A DNA stretch of 41,914 bases from JAGVGK01 sp038064935. GTDB taxonomy: Bacteria; Patescibacteriota; Minisyncoccia; Phycocordibacterales; JACOZG01. The notes below the pieces were generated by a model. It saw only the letters and a program-made list of their open reading frames with translations, was not told where the DNA came from and did no database searches. The DNA lies in assembly GCA_038064935.1 (NCBI GenBank), contig JBBTRZ010000001.1, positions 1-41,914 of the forward strand, read 5' to 3'. Of the stretch, positions 39,837-41,914 are shown piece by piece. The first letter of the stretch is position 1. Every line of letters starts with the position of its first letter. The translations under genes and the position numbers were made by a program.

Positions 39837-39918
39837 TGCCGGAGGAGGGACTCGAACCCTCATCCCTTGCGAGACACGATTTTGAGTCGTGCGCGTATAC
39901 CAATTCCGCCACTCCGGC
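39837..39918 (-). tRNA. tRNA-Leu (CAA)
   Basis: 82 nt on the minus strand, class II. The acceptor GCCGGAG pairs with CTCCGGC. The anticodon stem CACGA/TCGTG holds loop CTCAAAA with anticodon CAA. There is a variable arm, and the T-arm is GAGGGTTCGAGTCCCTC. Discriminator A, CCA not encoded. A possible promoter is TTGCCT-17 nt-TAAGCT in the 65-nt gap shared with parB. Confidence 0.94.
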
Positions 39919-39964
39919 TTAAACAGCTTTTAGCTTATCGCTTCTAGGCGGCGAAGGCAATTTT

Positions 39965-39973
39965 TGTTATCAT
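39965..39973 (+). promoter_or_regulatory. Extended -10 before parB, near-leaderless
   Basis: TGT-TATCAT (hexamer 39968-39973) ends 10 nt before ATG 39984. No convincing -35. The predicted 5' leader is about 4 nt. Confidence 0.45.
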
Positions 39974-39983
39974 TTAATCCATC

Positions 39984-40931
39984 ATGGCCGACATTCCAAG
40001 TGATTCAATTTTCTGGATCGAGGTGGCGAAGATTAAGCCCAACCCGTTCCAACCGCGGCGGGAATTCAATGAAGATCGTCTGCGTGATCTCGCCGATTCC
40101 ATCCGCCAATATGGCGTACTCCAGCCGCTCGTCCTGACGCGCCAAGAGAATGAGCGCGAGGACGGGAGTATTTATGTCGAATACGAACTGATCGCCGGCG
40201 AGCGGCGCTGGCGCGCGGCGCAGATCGCCGGTCTTGTCCAAGTGCCGTGCGTCATTCGCGCCGGCGACAATGATAAGTTGAAACTCGAGATGGCGATTAT
40301 TGAGAATCTCCAGCGCGAAGATTTGAATCCCGTTGATCGCGCGCTCGCCTTCGAGCGTCTCGCTAAAGAATTCAAATTGAAACACACCGAGATCGCGAAG
40401 AAGGTCGGCAAGAGCCGCGAATATGTGTCGAACACCCTCCGCCTTCTCGCTCTGTCGGAGGAGATGCTCGATGCCATTACGGCGGGGCACATCAACGAGG
40501 GTCACACGCGGCCGCTCCTCATGTTGATTGATCGGCCGGAGGCCCAACAGAGTCTCTTCCGGGAAATTACCGTCAAGCACTTGAATGTCCGCGAGGCCGA
40601 GCAGATTGCCCGACGCATCGCCAACGACCGCGTGCGCAAGAAAGAATATATTCTCGACCCGGCGACGATGGAGCTCGAGCAGAAGCTTGCCGCGACACTC
40701 GGCGCGCGGGTCTCGGTCGAGCAGCGAGAGTCAGGGGGTAAGGTGACGATTGATTTTTTCACCACCGACGATTTGCGTAACTTGCTTGACCGTCTCGCCG
40801 CCGGCGAACTGGGTTCAGCCTTCATTGCGGCTGTTCCAGGTCAAATTGTTTCTCCCGAACCAGCCGCCGAAATTATTCTCGATCCTGAATCGGAATCCGA
40901 TCTCTACAACATCAAAAATTTTACGGTTTGA
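39984..40931 (+). CDS. parB: Chromosome partitioning protein ParB
   Basis: A 315-aa ParB-family CTPase/DNA-binding clamp. The N-terminal ParB/Srx domain holds IKPNPFQPRREFNEDRLRDL and the CTP-binding GERRWRA motif, followed by IIENLQREDLNPVDRALAF. The central HTH (KHTEIAKKVGKSREYVSNTL) would bind parS. A C-terminal dimerisation region follows. No exact parS palindrome was noticed in the window and no parA is present. The gene is usually near the replication origin. Its stop overlaps the ATG of the DUF3800 gene (TGATG). Confidence 0.93.
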   Translation: MADIPSDSIFWIEVAKIKPNPFQPRREFNEDRLRDLADSIRQYGVLQPLVLTRQENEREDGSIYVEYELIAGERRWRAAQIAGLVQVPCVIRAGDNDKLKLEMAIIENLQREDLNPVDRALAFERLAKEFKLKHTEIAKKVGKSREYVSNTLRLLALSEEMLDAITAGHINEGHTRPLLMLIDRPEAQQSLFREITVKHLNVREAEQIARRIANDRVRKKEYILDPATMELEQKLAATLGARVSVEQRESGGKVTIDFFTTDDLRNLLDRLAAGELGSAFIAAVPGQIVSPEPAAEIILDPESESDLYNIKNFTV

Positions 40932-41740
40932 TGATAAAAGATATGGATGAGACGCCTAAGGGCAAAAGATTCCGGCTTTATATTGATGAGTCCGGAACTC
41001 ACAACTACCCGACACACGACGACATAAAAAGTCGTTACCTTGGCCTAACTGGGATAATTATAAGTGAGGAAGCTAATGTCGGCATCTTGCAGCCCAGATT
41101 ACTGGAACTAAAGAGAATTGTGGCGAACGACCCAGATGAATTGCCCGTTTTGCATAGAGAAGACATTGTGAATAAAAGGGGTGTTTTTGCAAAATTAAGC
41201 GATGGGGGAACAGAGAAAAAGTTTAACGAGATTTTTTTGGGTTTATTAAAAAATCTGGATTATGCCGTGCTGGCAGTGGTTTTAGATAAAAAGGCGCATT
41301 TAGAAAAGTACCAGAAGGCCGCTTATCACCCCTACCACTATTGCACCAATGTTTTATTGGAGCGCTATGTATTCTATCTTCAAGAAATTGGCGGCCGAGG
41401 CGATGTACTCGCGGAAGCAAGAGGAAAGAAGGAAGACCAAGCTCTCAAAGAGGAATATCGATTTTTTTATGAAAACGGGACTAATTTTTGCAAGGCCGAA
41501 GTTGTACAGAGATTTCTGACTTCAAAAGAGATAAAAATTAAGCCGAAGAGCAGAATGTTTACTGGTTTAGAGTTTGCGGATTTATTATCTCTGGCAACCA
41601 AGTTGGACACATTACTTTCCCACAATATCTTGCCAAGTTTAACTGACAATTTTTGTAAGATAATAATCCAAAATATACAAAACAAATATCGCTCATCCAA
41701 AGGGAAAACTATTGGTTTTGGGAAAAAGCTAATTATTTGA
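40931..41740 (+). CDS. DUF3800-family protein
   Basis: A 269-aa protein. FRLYIDESGTHNYP at the N-terminus is the DUF3800 hallmark, with D and E spaced as in an RNase-H-like metal site, followed by YLGLTGIIIS. Later acidic residues in FTGLEFADLLSLATKLD complete the conserved pattern. The function of the family is unresolved; a nuclease-type activity is suspected from the fold and members occur among defence genes. The start overlaps the parB stop (TGATG), which implies translational coupling. AT-rich compared with parB, so it may be a recent arrival. ATG 40943 is an alternative start. Confidence 0.78.
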   Translation: MIKDMDETPKGKRFRLYIDESGTHNYPTHDDIKSRYLGLTGIIISEEANVGILQPRLLELKRIVANDPDELPVLHREDIVNKRGVFAKLSDGGTEKKFNEIFLGLLKNLDYAVLAVVLDKKAHLEKYQKAAYHPYHYCTNVLLERYVFYLQEIGGRGDVLAEARGKKEDQALKEEYRFFYENGTNFCKAEVVQRFLTSKEIKIKPKSRMFTGLEFADLLSLATKLDTLLSHNILPSLTDNFCKIIIQNIQNKYRSSKGKTIGFGKKLII

Positions 41741-41749
41741 AATAGAAAA

Positions 41750-41765
41750 GCCAGCTTGCGCTGGC
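41750..41765 (+). terminator. Hairpin after the DUF3800 gene
   Basis: GCCAGC (41750-41755), loop TTGC, GCTGGC (41760-41765): a 6-bp GC-rich stem 10 nt after the stop. The following tract (CTTCCTAC) is only weakly T-rich, so termination efficiency is uncertain. Confidence 0.45.
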
Positions 41766-41914
41766 CTTCCTACGATGCCCCAAGGGGGACATCCCCCTCC
41801 GATAAACGGATTACCTATTATGGTACCTGGTGGTGGTGAATTTTGCAATACCCCAGTTCGTAACTCCTCACCACCCCGAGTGAGTTATCCACAAAAAAGC
41901 CGTACAAAATATGG
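41766..41914. other. Non-coding right edge with hairpins and a DnaA-box consensus
   Basis: No gene is visible. There is a tight hairpin GGGGG/CCCCC around ACAT near 41775-41788 and a longer-loop pair GGTGGTGA (41832-41839) with TCACCACC (41868-41875). An exact DnaA-box consensus TTATCCACA lies at 41885-41893. The stretch could be the edge of an origin region or a structured RNA; the window ends before this can be judged. Confidence 0.35.

Noticed and set aside
1..41914. CRISPR array or restriction-modification system
   Set aside because: No regularly spaced direct repeats, cas genes, or methyltransferase/endonuclease pair were seen. The methyltransferases present are of FkbM and sugar types.

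Overview
This window is a bacterial chromosome segment that reads like a Candidate Phyla Radiation genome (Patescibacteria, probably Parcubacteria-like). That assignment is inferred from gene style: an orphan VirD4/TraG-like ATPase next to greA-lysS, very tight gene packing with many ATGA overlaps, dispersed CCGCCA..TGGCGG palindromes inside genes, and tRNA genes without an encoded CCA. TGA is used as a normal stop, so the UGA-glycine lineages are excluded. No marker phylogeny was possible here.

Layout. 1-3.7 kb is a GC-richer housekeeping block: greA, lysS and the VirD4-like ATPase. 3.7-29 kb is a lower-GC surface-polysaccharide island. A rightward operon (3736-12865) carries six glycosyltransferases, a GtrA/GT2/GT-C cassette and an embedded AbiE-type toxin-antitoxin pair. 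It meets a leftward operon (19792-12837) with an acyltransferase, asparagine synthetase, three glycosyltransferases, an FkbM methyltransferase and a GT11-like enzyme. An rve-type transposase (19949-20830) separates these from a rightward sugar-nucleotide cassette (20885-23197: GMD, cupin, DegT aminotransferase). That cassette meets a leftward operon (29001-23219) with gmd, fcl, wzm, wzt, a GT11 fucosyltransferase and a methyltransferase. An O-antigen-ligase-like protein with TPRs (29051-31189) closes the island. 31.3-41.9 kb returns to GC-richer genes: an orphan lipoprotein, HtrA protease, Mn-type superoxide dismutase, a catalytically dead HtrA relative, a ClpB-type ATPase, tRNA-Tyr, rpmG, tRNA-Trp, miaA, a NUDIX hydrolase, tRNA-Arg, tRNA-Leu, parB and a DUF3800 protein. 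The right edge holds one exact DnaA-box consensus.

How the genes work together. GDP-mannose is the apparent hub. GMD plus Fcl would make GDP-L-fucose, used by one clear and one divergent GT11-like enzyme. The second GMD with the DegT aminotransferase suggests a GDP-amino-6-deoxyhexose such as perosamine, possibly acylated by the enzyme across the transposase. The glycosyltransferases would build the chain, Wzm/Wzt export it, and the ligase-like protein may attach it. The GtrA/GT2/GT-C trio would decorate it on the outer face.

Most noteworthy: (i) three copies of a CCGCCA..TGGCGG palindrome inside genes, two of them read in different frames; (ii) many -10 boxes only 6-11 nt before the start codon, suggesting leaderless or near-leaderless transcripts; (iii) an HtrA-fold protein that has lost all three catalytic residues; (iv) a ClpB with a full middle domain plus a ClpC-like IGF loop; (v) a toxin-antitoxin module with promoter and palindromic operator inside a sugar operon; (vi) inverted and direct copies of the tRNA-Tyr 3' end forming a structured element. 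All functions are assigned by reading motifs, without database searches.
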